A stretch of 37,993 nucleotides of DNA from Campylobacterales bacterium (GTDB lineage: Bacteria; Campylobacterota; Campylobacteria; Campylobacterales; Sulfurimonadaceae). The position numbers and the translations under genes were made by a program. Position 1 is the stretch's first letter. Every line of letters begins with the position of its first letter. A model generated the notes under the pieces. That model worked only from the letters and a program-made list of their open reading frames with translations. It was not told where the DNA came from and ran no database searches. The stretch spans positions 1 through 37,993 of the forward strand of contig JAJRVE010000120.1 of NCBI GenBank assembly GCA_024277445.1. Reading direction: 5' to 3'. Below are positions 10,242 through 18,720 of the stretch, piece by piece.

Positions 10242-10976
10242 TTACTGCTTGAACCAGTTGAGTTGTTGACGTAGTTCCACAACCTTGCCAACAACAATGA
10301 GTGCTGGAGTAGGGATGCCCTCTGCTTTTTTGGTAATGTCTGAGAGTGTACCTATGACCACTTTTTGATCTACGGTAGTTCCTTTAGAGATAACTGCACA
10401 TGGGTAATCTGCAGGTTTACCGATCTCGATAAGCTTTTCACTGATCATTGGCAGGTTGTGTAGACCCATTAAAAAGATAATCGTATCATCGGTCTTAAAG
10501 TTGTTCCAAGGGATCTGCGAGGTTGTTTTGTTCGGAGACTCATGGCCTGTTACTACACGAAAAGAGACCGCCACACCACGATGGGTGACGGGGATACCCG
10601 CGTAAGCAGGTGCGCTAATAGCAGAGGTAATACCAGGGATGATCTCAAACTTTATATCTCGTTCAAAAAGGTAGGCTGCTTCTTCGCCACCACGACCAAA
10701 CACAAAAGGATCACCACCTTTAAGACGAACCACATTGTCATGCTTTAGGGCGTTTTGGTAGATGGTCTCGTTGATCTCATCTTGGGGCATGATGTGTCTA
10801 CCATCTTCTTTACCGACATAGACAAACTCACAACCACTCTTTGCTTCTTTAAGGATGTCTGGGTTTGCTAAACGGTCATAGATGATGACATCTGCCTCTT
10901 TGACCACGCGAAACGCCTTCATTGTTAACAGTTCCATGTCGCCTGGACCAGCGCCAGTAAGATAGACTTTACCCAT
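10242..10976 (-). CDS. cobA: Uroporphyrinogen-III C-methyltransferase (SUMT; NirE role possible)
   Basis: GKVYLTGAGPGDMELLTMKA, DPFVFGRGGEE, PGITSAISAPAYAGIPVTHR; located downstream of nirF. Confidence 0.92.
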   Translation of the reverse strand: MGKVYLTGAGPGDMELLTMKAFRVVKEADVIIYDRLANPDILKEAKSGCEFVYVGKEDGRHIMPQDEINETIYQNALKHDNVVRLKGGDPFVFGRGGEEAAYLFERDIKFEIIPGITSAISAPAYAGIPVTHRGVAVSFRVVTGHESPNKTTSQIPWNNFKTDDTIIFLMGLHNLPMISEKLIEIGKPADYPCAVISKGTTVDQKVVIGTLSDITKKAEGIPTPALIVVGKVVELRQQLNWFKQ

Positions 10977-11077
10977 AATATTTCCCTTGGTGTAGCTTCT
11001 TTTTAAAGTGTATTAGTGTACTTGAATTTTCTATATGAACTTCTTGACCTATGTCTATAAAACAGACAAAAAGAGCG

Positions 11078-12214
11078 TCACTTCGCCTCTTCGTAGAGAA
11101 AGATACCTGATGGTTTTTGTATTTGAAAGATCTCACGAGAGAGGTACCACTCTTTTGTGTTGATGACAGCGACTTTGTTGGTGTCATTAACCGAGACATA
11201 AAGGTTCGGGCGTACTTCTGACCATCGGACGTGGAGTACTTTACCATCAAATTCAAAACGCTTAATGATCTTCAGTGTTTTTGTGTCGATGATCTGGATG
11301 ACAGGAAACTTCTTACCACTAAAGGTGACGGCTAAGTACTTCTTGTCAGGTGAGAGTGCTGTAAAGACAGGTAAACCCTCAGTATCGATCTTCTGTACAA
11401 ACTTAAAGTCAGGCGTATAGACGAGAACCTTGTTGTTTCCAACGGCAGGGATAAAGACGTAACCGCCACCGATGCTCCAAAAACCAAAGTGAGGGACTTT
11501 AAGAACGGGTTTTCTATCTTCTAACAAGATATTGATCTTGGTGTACTTCATGGTGTCTAAGTTGACAACACCAAAGAAGTCGCTTTTGAAAAAGCCGGTG
11601 ATGAAGTTGTTATCTTTAATCATGGCATCAAAGGGCATAACCCCAACATCTTCAAACTCTTTATAGATAACAAACTTTGGCAAGCCCTTACAGTAGTTAG
11701 TGTCTTTTAAAACAGTGATCTTATCGTTGTCCATTTGTGAGAAGATAAGGTACTCTTTATAGGTCTTAATACCGACATTTTTTGAACCCGTTTCAAACGA
11801 CTGGAGTGGGTTTAGGTCTCTGTCTAAGATGTCAACACTCTTTTTAGCATAGTTGGCTACTGCCAAAAAGTTTTTAGTGATGGTAAAACCAATAGCACTG
11901 TCACTGGTCTTGTGCTCTTTAACAATAACCTCTTTTTCAGGATCAAACTTCACTACCCAACCATCACGACTGATGACATAACCATCTTTACCATCAAACT
12001 TCACCACACCGTGGTTCATGTTGTGCATACCTTTGATATGCCCTTTTGGTAGACCGTTTTCGATGACGGCGAGTGAACTGCTCTCACGTTCAACAACAAA
12101 GATCTTTTCATTGGTGTTGAGTGTTGAGAGTATAGGGTTGAGTTGTTGTGCCTGTGCACTCATAAATCCTGCACCGAGTAAGACAGTGCTTAGTAGTAGT
12201 TTTTTTAACATCAT
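11078..12214 (-). CDS. nirF: NirF-like haem d1 biosynthesis beta-propeller protein
   Basis: Signal peptide, cytochrome d1-like propeller, position after nirJ. Confidence 0.75.
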   Translation of the reverse strand: MMLKKLLLSTVLLGAGFMSAQAQQLNPILSTLNTNEKIFVVERESSSLAVIENGLPKGHIKGMHNMNHGVVKFDGKDGYVISRDGWVVKFDPEKEVIVKEHKTSDSAIGFTITKNFLAVANYAKKSVDILDRDLNPLQSFETGSKNVGIKTYKEYLIFSQMDNDKITVLKDTNYCKGLPKFVIYKEFEDVGVMPFDAMIKDNNFITGFFKSDFFGVVNLDTMKYTKINILLEDRKPVLKVPHFGFWSIGGGYVFIPAVGNNKVLVYTPDFKFVQKIDTEGLPVFTALSPDKKYLAVTFSGKKFPVIQIIDTKTLKIIKRFEFDGKVLHVRWSEVRPNLYVSVNDTNKVAVINTKEWYLSREIFQIQKPSGIFLYEEAK

Positions 12215-13332
12215 TATCTCTTTCTCTCTTGTTCAGTTAAGTAACACGATGGATCTTCACTCCATAGGTCTCCGGTGATAGCGTAAGCACGCGCACGTGA
12301 ACCACCATTACAGATGTCAAGTTGCTCGCAGGTTGCACAGATACCGCTGATCTGTTTACGTGGATGGATACGTAACTGGTCCAGAAGCTCTACCCCTTGC
12401 CAAACCTCACCAAAGTCTTGTTCTATGATATTACCAACAGTAAGCGGGAAGAAAGGATCAGGACGAACGTCACCTTCTGAGTTAATGTTAAGCAGTTTAC
12501 GACCAGCACTGTTACCACCCCAGGTCACAAGACGTTTTCGCATGGTCTCTTGGAGTTCAGGGTACTTTTCACTAAAGCGGTTCAAGAACATCACGGCATC
12601 CATCTCCATGTTCCCCGTAACGATCTCGATATCACGACCACTCTCATAATACTCAAAGGCTTTGTCCAAAATAAACGCTACCGCTTTACGACGCTGCTCT
12701 TTAGTAAGGTCCATCTTGAGGTTGTCTAACCCACGACCTGAGTAGACAAGGTGTGAGATGTAGATCTTAGGGATGTTCTCTTTTTCAACAAGATCAAAGA
12801 TGTACTCTAATGAGTTGATGGTGTCTTTAGTCATGGTGAAACGTATGCCCACCTTAGCACCCGTAGAGTTAGCAAGTTTAACGGCCTTCAGGGTCTCTTT
12901 AAAAGCGCCTTTGAGTCCACGGAAGTAGTCATGAGTAGGTTCATCACCATCGATACTGATACCGACGTAGTTGAAGGTGTCAACGATGTGTTGAACATTG
13001 CCCTTGGTGAAGTAGAGACCATTGCTAGAGAGATACGTGACGATGCCGTTATCCTTACAAAAGTCAGCGATCTCAAACAGATCTTTTCGCGTGAGAGGCT
13101 CTCCACCTGAGAAGATAATGAACTTTACGCCGTTGGCTTTCATCTCCAAGATGGTTTTTTTGATCTGTTCGGTTGTCAGTGTGTCGACTTCATCGAGGGT
13201 TGACTTAGAGTAACAGTGCAGGCAAGAGAGGTTACAGCGGTTAGTGAAGTTCCAGATAGCGATGGCACCATCGAGTATGCGTTCGGGCTTGTTTTCAACG
13301 ACGGATGCGATGAGGTTTGTGAGTCTAAACAT
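12214..13332 (-). CDS. nirJ: Radical SAM haem d1 biosynthesis protein NirJ
   Basis: CNLSCLHC motif, GGEPLTR, C-terminal SPASM-like cysteines (CATCEQLDICNGGSRARA). Confidence 0.88.
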   Translation of the reverse strand: MFRLTNLIASVVENKPERILDGAIAIWNFTNRCNLSCLHCYSKSTLDEVDTLTTEQIKKTILEMKANGVKFIIFSGGEPLTRKDLFEIADFCKDNGIVTYLSSNGLYFTKGNVQHIVDTFNYVGISIDGDEPTHDYFRGLKGAFKETLKAVKLANSTGAKVGIRFTMTKDTINSLEYIFDLVEKENIPKIYISHLVYSGRGLDNLKMDLTKEQRRKAVAFILDKAFEYYESGRDIEIVTGNMEMDAVMFLNRFSEKYPELQETMRKRLVTWGGNSAGRKLLNINSEGDVRPDPFFPLTVGNIIEQDFGEVWQGVELLDQLRIHPRKQISGICATCEQLDICNGGSRARAYAITGDLWSEDPSCYLTEQERKR

Positions 13333-13640
13333 TATTTTTTCCCTTTGAAGGTGAGGATATAGTCTGAGATGAGGTTGAGTTCTTGGTCGTTAAGATGAAA
13401 CTGTGTCATAGCGGTACGTCGGTATCCAAAGGCTTTATACATAGACTCTGGTGAGATGATATAGGCTTGGATCTCTTGTTTGCTACGTTTAGAGGCTATC
13501 TCATTAAAAGGCGGTCCAAAGGCTTCGGCTGTTTGGTGATGACATCCCCAACAATAGGTCTCAAAGACCTCTTTACCACTGCTTGGTTGCGCTAGTAAAG
13601 TTGTTGTCCATAAAAGTGTTAGCAAGAGTGCTTTGTTCAT
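13332..13640 (-). CDS. Small c-type cytochrome (NirC-like position)
   Basis: Signal peptide and CWGCHH haem motif; overlaps nirJ. Confidence 0.8.
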   Translation of the reverse strand: MNKALLLTLLWTTTLLAQPSSGKEVFETYCWGCHHQTAEAFGPPFNEIASKRSKQEIQAYIISPESMYKAFGYRRTAMTQFHLNDQELNLISDYILTFKGKK

Positions 13641-13729
13641 CTTTTTTCTTTTTGTTTATCTTATCTTGTAGGTCATACAAGACAGCTGATATCTGTGTAT
13701 TATGGTATGGCAATTTTGGGTAAAAGGGG

Positions 13730-13743
13730 TTGATGAATATCAA
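13730..13743. promoter_or_regulatory. FNR/DNR-type box TTGAT-GAAT-ATCAA
   Basis: Perfect match to TTGAT-N4-ATCAA, ~90 bp upstream of the ATG at 13640 (minus strand). Confidence 0.7.
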
Positions 13744-13837
13744 GGGTAGGGGGATAATGAATTATAATAATAGTTTTTTTGGAATTTTTTGTTTTATATG
13801 ATGGTTTTAATTCTCTTGGTTGCATTTTTCCTTTTTA

Positions 13838-14119
13838 CGATGCGGAATTTAGTTCCGCCCTGTACGGCGCTTTAGCGCTGTGTGGCACTGCCCAAAAAGG
13901 AAACGAAAAAGGCGCCTCTAACGGCTTCGGGGTCGCTAGCTCGCGACTACCTTCATTCCACTTATTGCGTTCCTAAAAATGACAAACTCGCTATTCACTC
14001 AAACAGTGTCGTTTTCTTTACGGAACTTCATTCGTTTCATTCAGCCCTGCAGATGTTAGAGAGAGCTTCAAGTTGTGACGCATTTTATTAATGTGAGAGC
14101 TGCTCGCTCTCATCCCTGC
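13838..14119 (+). repeat. Structured repeat element, copy A (plus orientation)
   Basis: Aligns with the reverse complement of 14218-14473 over shared blocks (AACGGCTTCG, AAACTCGCT, CTGCAGATG, GTGACGCAT, ATCCCTGC); several hairpins. Confidence 0.75.
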
Positions 14120-14217
14120 CTATACACTTTGAAAGTTTTAATTACTATTGTCGTAAAAAATAGTTTAAATTTCGAACTGCTACGACACAACGATAGAACA
14201 ACTGCTGAGCACTTCAA

Positions 14218-14473
14218 GCAGGGATAAAAGCGAGTAGCTTTTACTTTTAAAGATGCGTCACCGCTTGCTCTTCCTTCGAAACATCTGCAGAGCAGAGCGA
14301 AGAGAATGTAACTGCGTTAAAAAAATGGCACTGTCTGAGCTGAAAGCGAGTTTGCCATTTTTAGCAGTGAAGTAAACGAAGCGAAGGAACCCGATAGCTA
14401 TCGGGCTCGAAGCCGTTTCGAGAGCTTTTTTGCTTACTTTTTTTGCGGAGAAAAAAAGTATGAGTGTAGTCAA
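14218..14473 (-). repeat. Structured repeat element, copy B (minus orientation)
   Basis: Tail-to-tail partner of copy A; hairpins at matching positions with compensatory changes. Confidence 0.75.
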
Positions 14474-14599
14474 GGATGTTGAAAATATATCATAAAAAAA
14501 GAGTAGAAAATAAGAAATGAAAAGTATGAGAAAAGAGGTGTGTGAAAATTAATTGAAAGAGGTATCAAAGGAGTTTCCTCCTTTGATGAGAACTAGTGC

Positions 14600-16240
14600 T
14601 TATGCACCTGGGATAGTTTGTCTGTGCTCGATAGAGTACGTAAACGTAGGAGTCGTTAAACCCTTGATATACTTAACAAATTTACCAGTCTTAGCTTCGT
14701 AGATACCGATACGTCCAGCATTCCACTCAGAAACCATTGTCCATTTACCATGGTTCGCAGGCTCAGCGTGTAAGATACGTGGTACAAGTACTTTACCATC
14801 TTTATCTTTGACTGTTGGAACACTCCAGCTATAAAGCGTTTTGTGTGTTACAGGATCAGTAATCTTACCTTTTTTCGTACCTACTTCAAGAATACGGTCT
14901 ACTTCAAGAGACTGCTTGTTGATTAGGTAGATCTTGTTCCAGTTCGTTGGTCCACCAAGAACATTGTCTGCCCATAGGAACGGAGTATGCTCAGATGTAC
15001 CGATAAATAGACCACCACCAGCAGTAGGAATCTGACGAATAACATCGAAGTTATCATCCCAAATCGTTACTTGACCAAGGTTCATGTTAACGGTAGCACC
15101 TAGTTGTTGTCCTAGACCTTCGTTGTACCATGAAGAACCCTGACCTGGGTGTGGCTTAGCAGATGGACCTGTATAGATCTTTGTTACAAGTTTTTTCGTC
15201 TTAAAGTCAACAACACCCATAACATCACTACCTTGTGACGCTTGGAAGAGGTAACGACCAATCTCTTTACCTTCGTTCAAGAAACCATCATGAAGGATCT
15301 TACCAATGTTTGGAATATCACCAACAATTGGATAGTTAGGCTTAGAGTAATCTACGATATATACGTGACCTGCATCTTTAAGTGCAAAAGCAATGTATGG
15401 ACCGTATGGTGTGTCATAGATACCAGCAACACGTGAAGAACCAATATCACCATCTACATTGATAACGCTTGTAGTAGGGTAAACTTTAAGTGGCTCAAGT
15501 GTCATTGCGTCCATAAGAATAGCGCCACCTGGTACGTAGTTTCCTGCCATTAGGTATTTACCATCTGGAGAAACGGCTAGACCACGTGAGTCAGAACCAA
15601 CCTGTACTTCAGCAATCTTCTTTTGACCCGGTGTGTTCAGGTCGAACATGGTTACTAGACCTGAACGAGAGATCGAGTACGCATAACGAGGCTGGCGTTT
15701 GTTAGTTACGGTTACGTGAACCGCGAAACCTGCTGGGTGGCGTGAAAGGATCTTACCTGTAGTACCATCGACAAATGTTACACGCTCAGCATCACGCTCT
15801 GTTACGAAACAGATGTCTGTGTTTTTCTTAACATCTACTGCTTGAGGATATTTCTTCATCAGTGCAGTTCTGTCATTTAGGGTTTTCCAGCCAGCAGTTA
15901 CATTCTCAAGTGTAAGCACTTCGACTTTTCTACCTTTAAAGTGCTGTAGATAATCAACCATCTTGTCCGCATCGCCTTTGTTCATCTTGTTGTTAAACGG
16001 AGGCATCGCAGTACCTGCACGACCTTCTAAGATAGTCTCTGCAAGCATATAGGCATTTTTCTTGTCAATAACATTCGGACGTAAGTCAGAACCAACACCA
16101 CCCTCGTGGTTAGGACCGTGACAACCCTGACACTCTTTTTCAAACATCTTCTCAACGTCCATGTTTGACGTACCAGCGTACAGTCCAGTTGAAATTACTG
16201 CTAAGGCAGCAACTGAAGTAATTATTTTATTGATTTTCAT
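14600..16240 (-). CDS. nirS: Cytochrome cd1 nitrite reductase
   Basis: Signal peptide, CQGCHG haem c motif, then d1 propeller (SISRSGLVTMFDLNTP, VGSDSRGLAVSPDGKY, HPGQGSSWYN). Confidence 0.95.
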   Translation of the reverse strand: MKINKIITSVAALAVISTGLYAGTSNMDVEKMFEKECQGCHGPNHEGGVGSDLRPNVIDKKNAYMLAETILEGRAGTAMPPFNNKMNKGDADKMVDYLQHFKGRKVEVLTLENVTAGWKTLNDRTALMKKYPQAVDVKKNTDICFVTERDAERVTFVDGTTGKILSRHPAGFAVHVTVTNKRQPRYAYSISRSGLVTMFDLNTPGQKKIAEVQVGSDSRGLAVSPDGKYLMAGNYVPGGAILMDAMTLEPLKVYPTTSVINVDGDIGSSRVAGIYDTPYGPYIAFALKDAGHVYIVDYSKPNYPIVGDIPNIGKILHDGFLNEGKEIGRYLFQASQGSDVMGVVDFKTKKLVTKIYTGPSAKPHPGQGSSWYNEGLGQQLGATVNMNLGQVTIWDDNFDVIRQIPTAGGGLFIGTSEHTPFLWADNVLGGPTNWNKIYLINKQSLEVDRILEVGTKKGKITDPVTHKTLYSWSVPTVKDKDGKVLVPRILHAEPANHGKWTMVSEWNAGRIGIYEAKTGKFVKYIKGLTTPTFTYSIEHRQTIPGA

Positions 16241-16293
16241 CTCTTCTCCTTTGAGATCAATGAGAAAGTAAAGTTACCAACTCATTTAAACGG

Positions 16294-16325
16294 CAATAAA
16301 CACTATTAAAATATAGTATTTATTG
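16294..16325. promoter_or_regulatory. Inverted repeat CAATAAAcACTAT-taaaat-ATAGTaTTTATTG upstream of nirS
   Basis: 13-nt arms with a single mismatch, ~54 bp upstream of the nirS ATG. Confidence 0.5.
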
Positions 16326-16338
16326 TCTACACTTAGAC

Positions 16339-16392
16339 CTAAGGTCTATCCTCTGTACAATTATATATTTTTGTACACAAGATAGACCTTAG
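16339..16392. promoter_or_regulatory. Long stem-loop between the 50-aa ORF and nirS
   Basis: CTAAGGTCTATC-ctct-GTACAA-ttatatattt-TTGTAC-acaa-GATAGACCTTAG: 12 bp + internal loop + 6 bp. Confidence 0.6.
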
Positions 16393-16405
16393 CCTAACTT
16401 GGAGT

Positions 16406-16424
16406 GGTGTGGGAAACCCACACC
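16406..16424. terminator. GC-rich stem-loop GGTGTGGG-AAA-CCCACACC
   Basis: Perfect 8-bp stem, 10 bp after the stop of the 50-aa ORF (minus strand); no clear U-tract, so could be a processing site instead. Confidence 0.4.
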
Positions 16425-16434
16425 CTTGAAGGTC

Positions 16435-16587
16435 TTAACCTTCGTTTTCGATACGCTTCTTCTCTTGGAAATAGATCCAGATCATCGGTAAGATGATCAC
16501 TGTGTGAAGAAAGATCGTTAGGGTCAATGGACCCTGGTTTAGCCACCCGAAGAAACTCGGGATAACGTCTGTAAATGGTTCAAACAT
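16435..16587 (-). CDS. 50-aa single-TM protein between norB and nirS (absent from the ORF track)
   Basis: Reverse-strand translation MFEPFTDVIPSFFGWLNQGPLTLTIFLHTVIILPMIWIYFQEKKRIENEG*, with AGGAGA upstream and 11 bp after the norB stop. Confidence 0.7.
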   Translation of the reverse strand: MFEPFTDVIPSFFGWLNQGPLTLTIFLHTVIILPMIWIYFQEKKRIENEG

Positions 16588-16598
16588 AATAGTTCTCC

Positions 16599-18035
16599 TT
16601 ATCTTTCGTGTACTGGGTTTTTACCAGTAGTAAGAAGGTCTTTTGCAAGAAGTAAGAAACCTAAGAATGTAACAACACCCATAATAAGTCTCCAGTCCAT
16701 ACCTTGCGCAAACCACATACCCGCTTGACCATCAAAGTAACCTGCCCATGTAGCACCCATTTGAGCACGTGAGACAAGAACTTGAACATAACCAGCGATA
16801 GTAAGTGCAACTGTCATACCCATAACACCACCAACGATCAGAGACACTGCCCAGATAGATGACTTAGTATTGTTCATAACTTTAATGTTGTTCTTACCTT
16901 GAACCGCGATATACATCATACCGATCAAGATCGTTGCATATGCTCCGAAGAACGCAAGGTGACCGTGAGCCGATGTAAACTGTGTACCGTGTGTATAAAG
17001 GTTTACCTGTGGTAGTGTGTGGAAGAATCCCCAAACACCAGCACCAAGGAAGTTACCAAACGCATTGAACACGAACCATGTAAAGGCCGGCTTGTTTTGG
17101 ATAACTGATCTAACACTGTCTTCATCAGTATGCTCAGCATTCATCTCAGCACCTTGAGTTTTACCCCAGTCATAAAGAACGTGTACGAACATCGCAACAA
17201 GTGGTAGAGGCTCTAGTGCAGAGAATAGTGCTCCAATTTCCCACCAGTACTCAGGTGTACCGATCCAGAAGTAGTGGTGACCCATACCGAGGATACCTGA
17301 ACCAAATAGCATTGCTACTTCGATCCATAACCACATCTCAACAACTTTACGGTGCGCACCGATCATAGTAATCAAACCATAAGCAGCGATTGCACCAACA
17401 AATACTTCCCAAGTTGCTTCAACCCATAGGTGAATTACCCACCACCACCAGTACTGATCTACTGAGATGTTGTCTGTAAAGAACATACCTGCAAGGTAAA
17501 GACCAGCAAACGCGATCATGTCAGCCATAAGTACTGTAACAATACCTGTCTGCTTACCTTTAATACCTGTTAGGAATAGGTTGGCAACAAAGCCAAGCGC
17601 TACAACAACGATACCAAAGTCAGCCCAACGTGGTGCTTCGATATATTCGCGACCTTCCATAATGAACCAAATAGTTGTCTCATCTGCGGGCCCGACTTGA
17701 ACGAAGATATATACAAGTACAACAACAGCGATAGCTGCTACAAAGATCCAGTAAAGAAGTTTACCGATCTTAATACCAACGGTGTCAATTCCTGTCTCAT
17801 CTGGTAGTAACCAGTAAACAGAACCAAACATAGCAAACACCATCCATACAACAAGTGCGTTGATGTGTAGTGTTCTTGCTACTGAAAAGTCTAAGATCTC
17901 AAAAAGAAATCCTGGCATAACGTATTGAATTGCTGCAACAAGACCAAAAAGAAGTTGTGCACCAAAAAGGATAAACGCAAACGTAAAGTACCACGTTGCT
18001 AACTGTTTTGATTCATTTAAAGTACTACTTGCCAT
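16599..18035 (-). CDS. norB: Nitric oxide reductase subunit B
   Basis: Twelve-TM haem-copper oxidase fold; HLWVEATWEVFVGAIAAYGLI and GMGHHYFWIGTPEYWWEIGALFSALEPLPL. Start set at ATG 18035 (MASSTLNESKQ) rather than track start 18086. Confidence 0.93.
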   Translation of the reverse strand: MASSTLNESKQLATWYFTFAFILFGAQLLFGLVAAIQYVMPGFLFEILDFSVARTLHINALVVWMVFAMFGSVYWLLPDETGIDTVGIKIGKLLYWIFVAAIAVVVLVYIFVQVGPADETTIWFIMEGREYIEAPRWADFGIVVVALGFVANLFLTGIKGKQTGIVTVLMADMIAFAGLYLAGMFFTDNISVDQYWWWWVIHLWVEATWEVFVGAIAAYGLITMIGAHRKVVEMWLWIEVAMLFGSGILGMGHHYFWIGTPEYWWEIGALFSALEPLPLVAMFVHVLYDWGKTQGAEMNAEHTDEDSVRSVIQNKPAFTWFVFNAFGNFLGAGVWGFFHTLPQVNLYTHGTQFTSAHGHLAFFGAYATILIGMMYIAVQGKNNIKVMNNTKSSIWAVSLIVGGVMGMTVALTIAGYVQVLVSRAQMGATWAGYFDGQAGMWFAQGMDWRLIMGVVTFLGFLLLAKDLLTTGKNPVHER

Positions 18036-18678
18036 GAACTGCTCCTTTGATTTTTCCGAAGTTTCTTGGGAAACCATTTGTATCAATAGATGACATATGT
18101 TTCAAGAAAGCAACCAAACCTTTAGCCTCTTCAGCAGTAATACCAAGATTTGGCATCATGCGTTCATGAGTAGGGTACTGAGATGGATGTTGTAAAAACT
18201 CTGCCATCGCTTCTTCTTTAGTTGGCTTACCTGTCATTGCTTGTAGTGAACCTTCTGGTCCCCAAGCTGGGTCAAGCCATGCTTTAGTAAGGTCTGGAGC
18301 ATAGTATGCGCCGTTTCCAAGTAGGGTGTGACAGTTCATACAGTTTTTCGCCTGTGAACCTAACTTACCTAAGTGGAGTAGTGCGCCTGCTTCTTCTTCT
18401 GACCAGTCGTCACGACCAAAGAAAAGCTCTTTTTCACCGATCACAGGTACTTCGTGGCCACGTTTAGCGTCCATTTCGTATGTAATCTTATAATTGATGA
18501 CGGTAGGTCCTGGAACCCGCTTCGTCACACCGTTTTTTAAGTCTTCATCGCTACCCATAGAGATTTGCATTGACGTATCAAACGTTAACCAAATCAATAG
18601 AATTGCTGCGAATCCTGTTACCCACGCTGCTGAACGTTGCCAGAAACGATTGTCACTCCATACAGATCTATTAGCCAC
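18025..18678 (-). CDS. norC: Nitric oxide reductase subunit C (cytochrome c)
   Basis: N-terminal TM, CMNCHTLLGNGAYYAPDLTKAWLDPAWG. Confidence 0.93.
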   Translation of the reverse strand: MANRSVWSDNRFWQRSAAWVTGFAAILLIWLTFDTSMQISMGSDEDLKNGVTKRVPGPTVINYKITYEMDAKRGHEVPVIGEKELFFGRDDWSEEEAGALLHLGKLGSQAKNCMNCHTLLGNGAYYAPDLTKAWLDPAWGPEGSLQAMTGKPTKEEAMAEFLQHPSQYPTHERMMPNLGITAEEAKGLVAFLKHMSSIDTNGFPRNFGKIKGAVHGK

Positions 18679-18696
18679 TGTATCCTCCTAAGTGTA

Positions 18697-18720
18697 TTAG
18701 TAAAACTCTCATTTTACTAA
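18697..18720. promoter_or_regulatory. Inverted repeat TTAGTAAAA-ctctca-TTTTACTAA upstream of norC
   Basis: Perfect 9-bp arms between the 108-aa ORF stop and norC. Confidence 0.45.

Noticed and set aside
13838-14473. Possible CRISPR array
   Set aside because: Only two diverged copies in inverted orientation, no regular spacers, no cas genes.
16250-16262. TTGAGATCAA as an FNR box upstream of nirS
   Set aside because: Half-sites are separated by 2 bp rather than 4 and it overlaps the RBS region of nirS.
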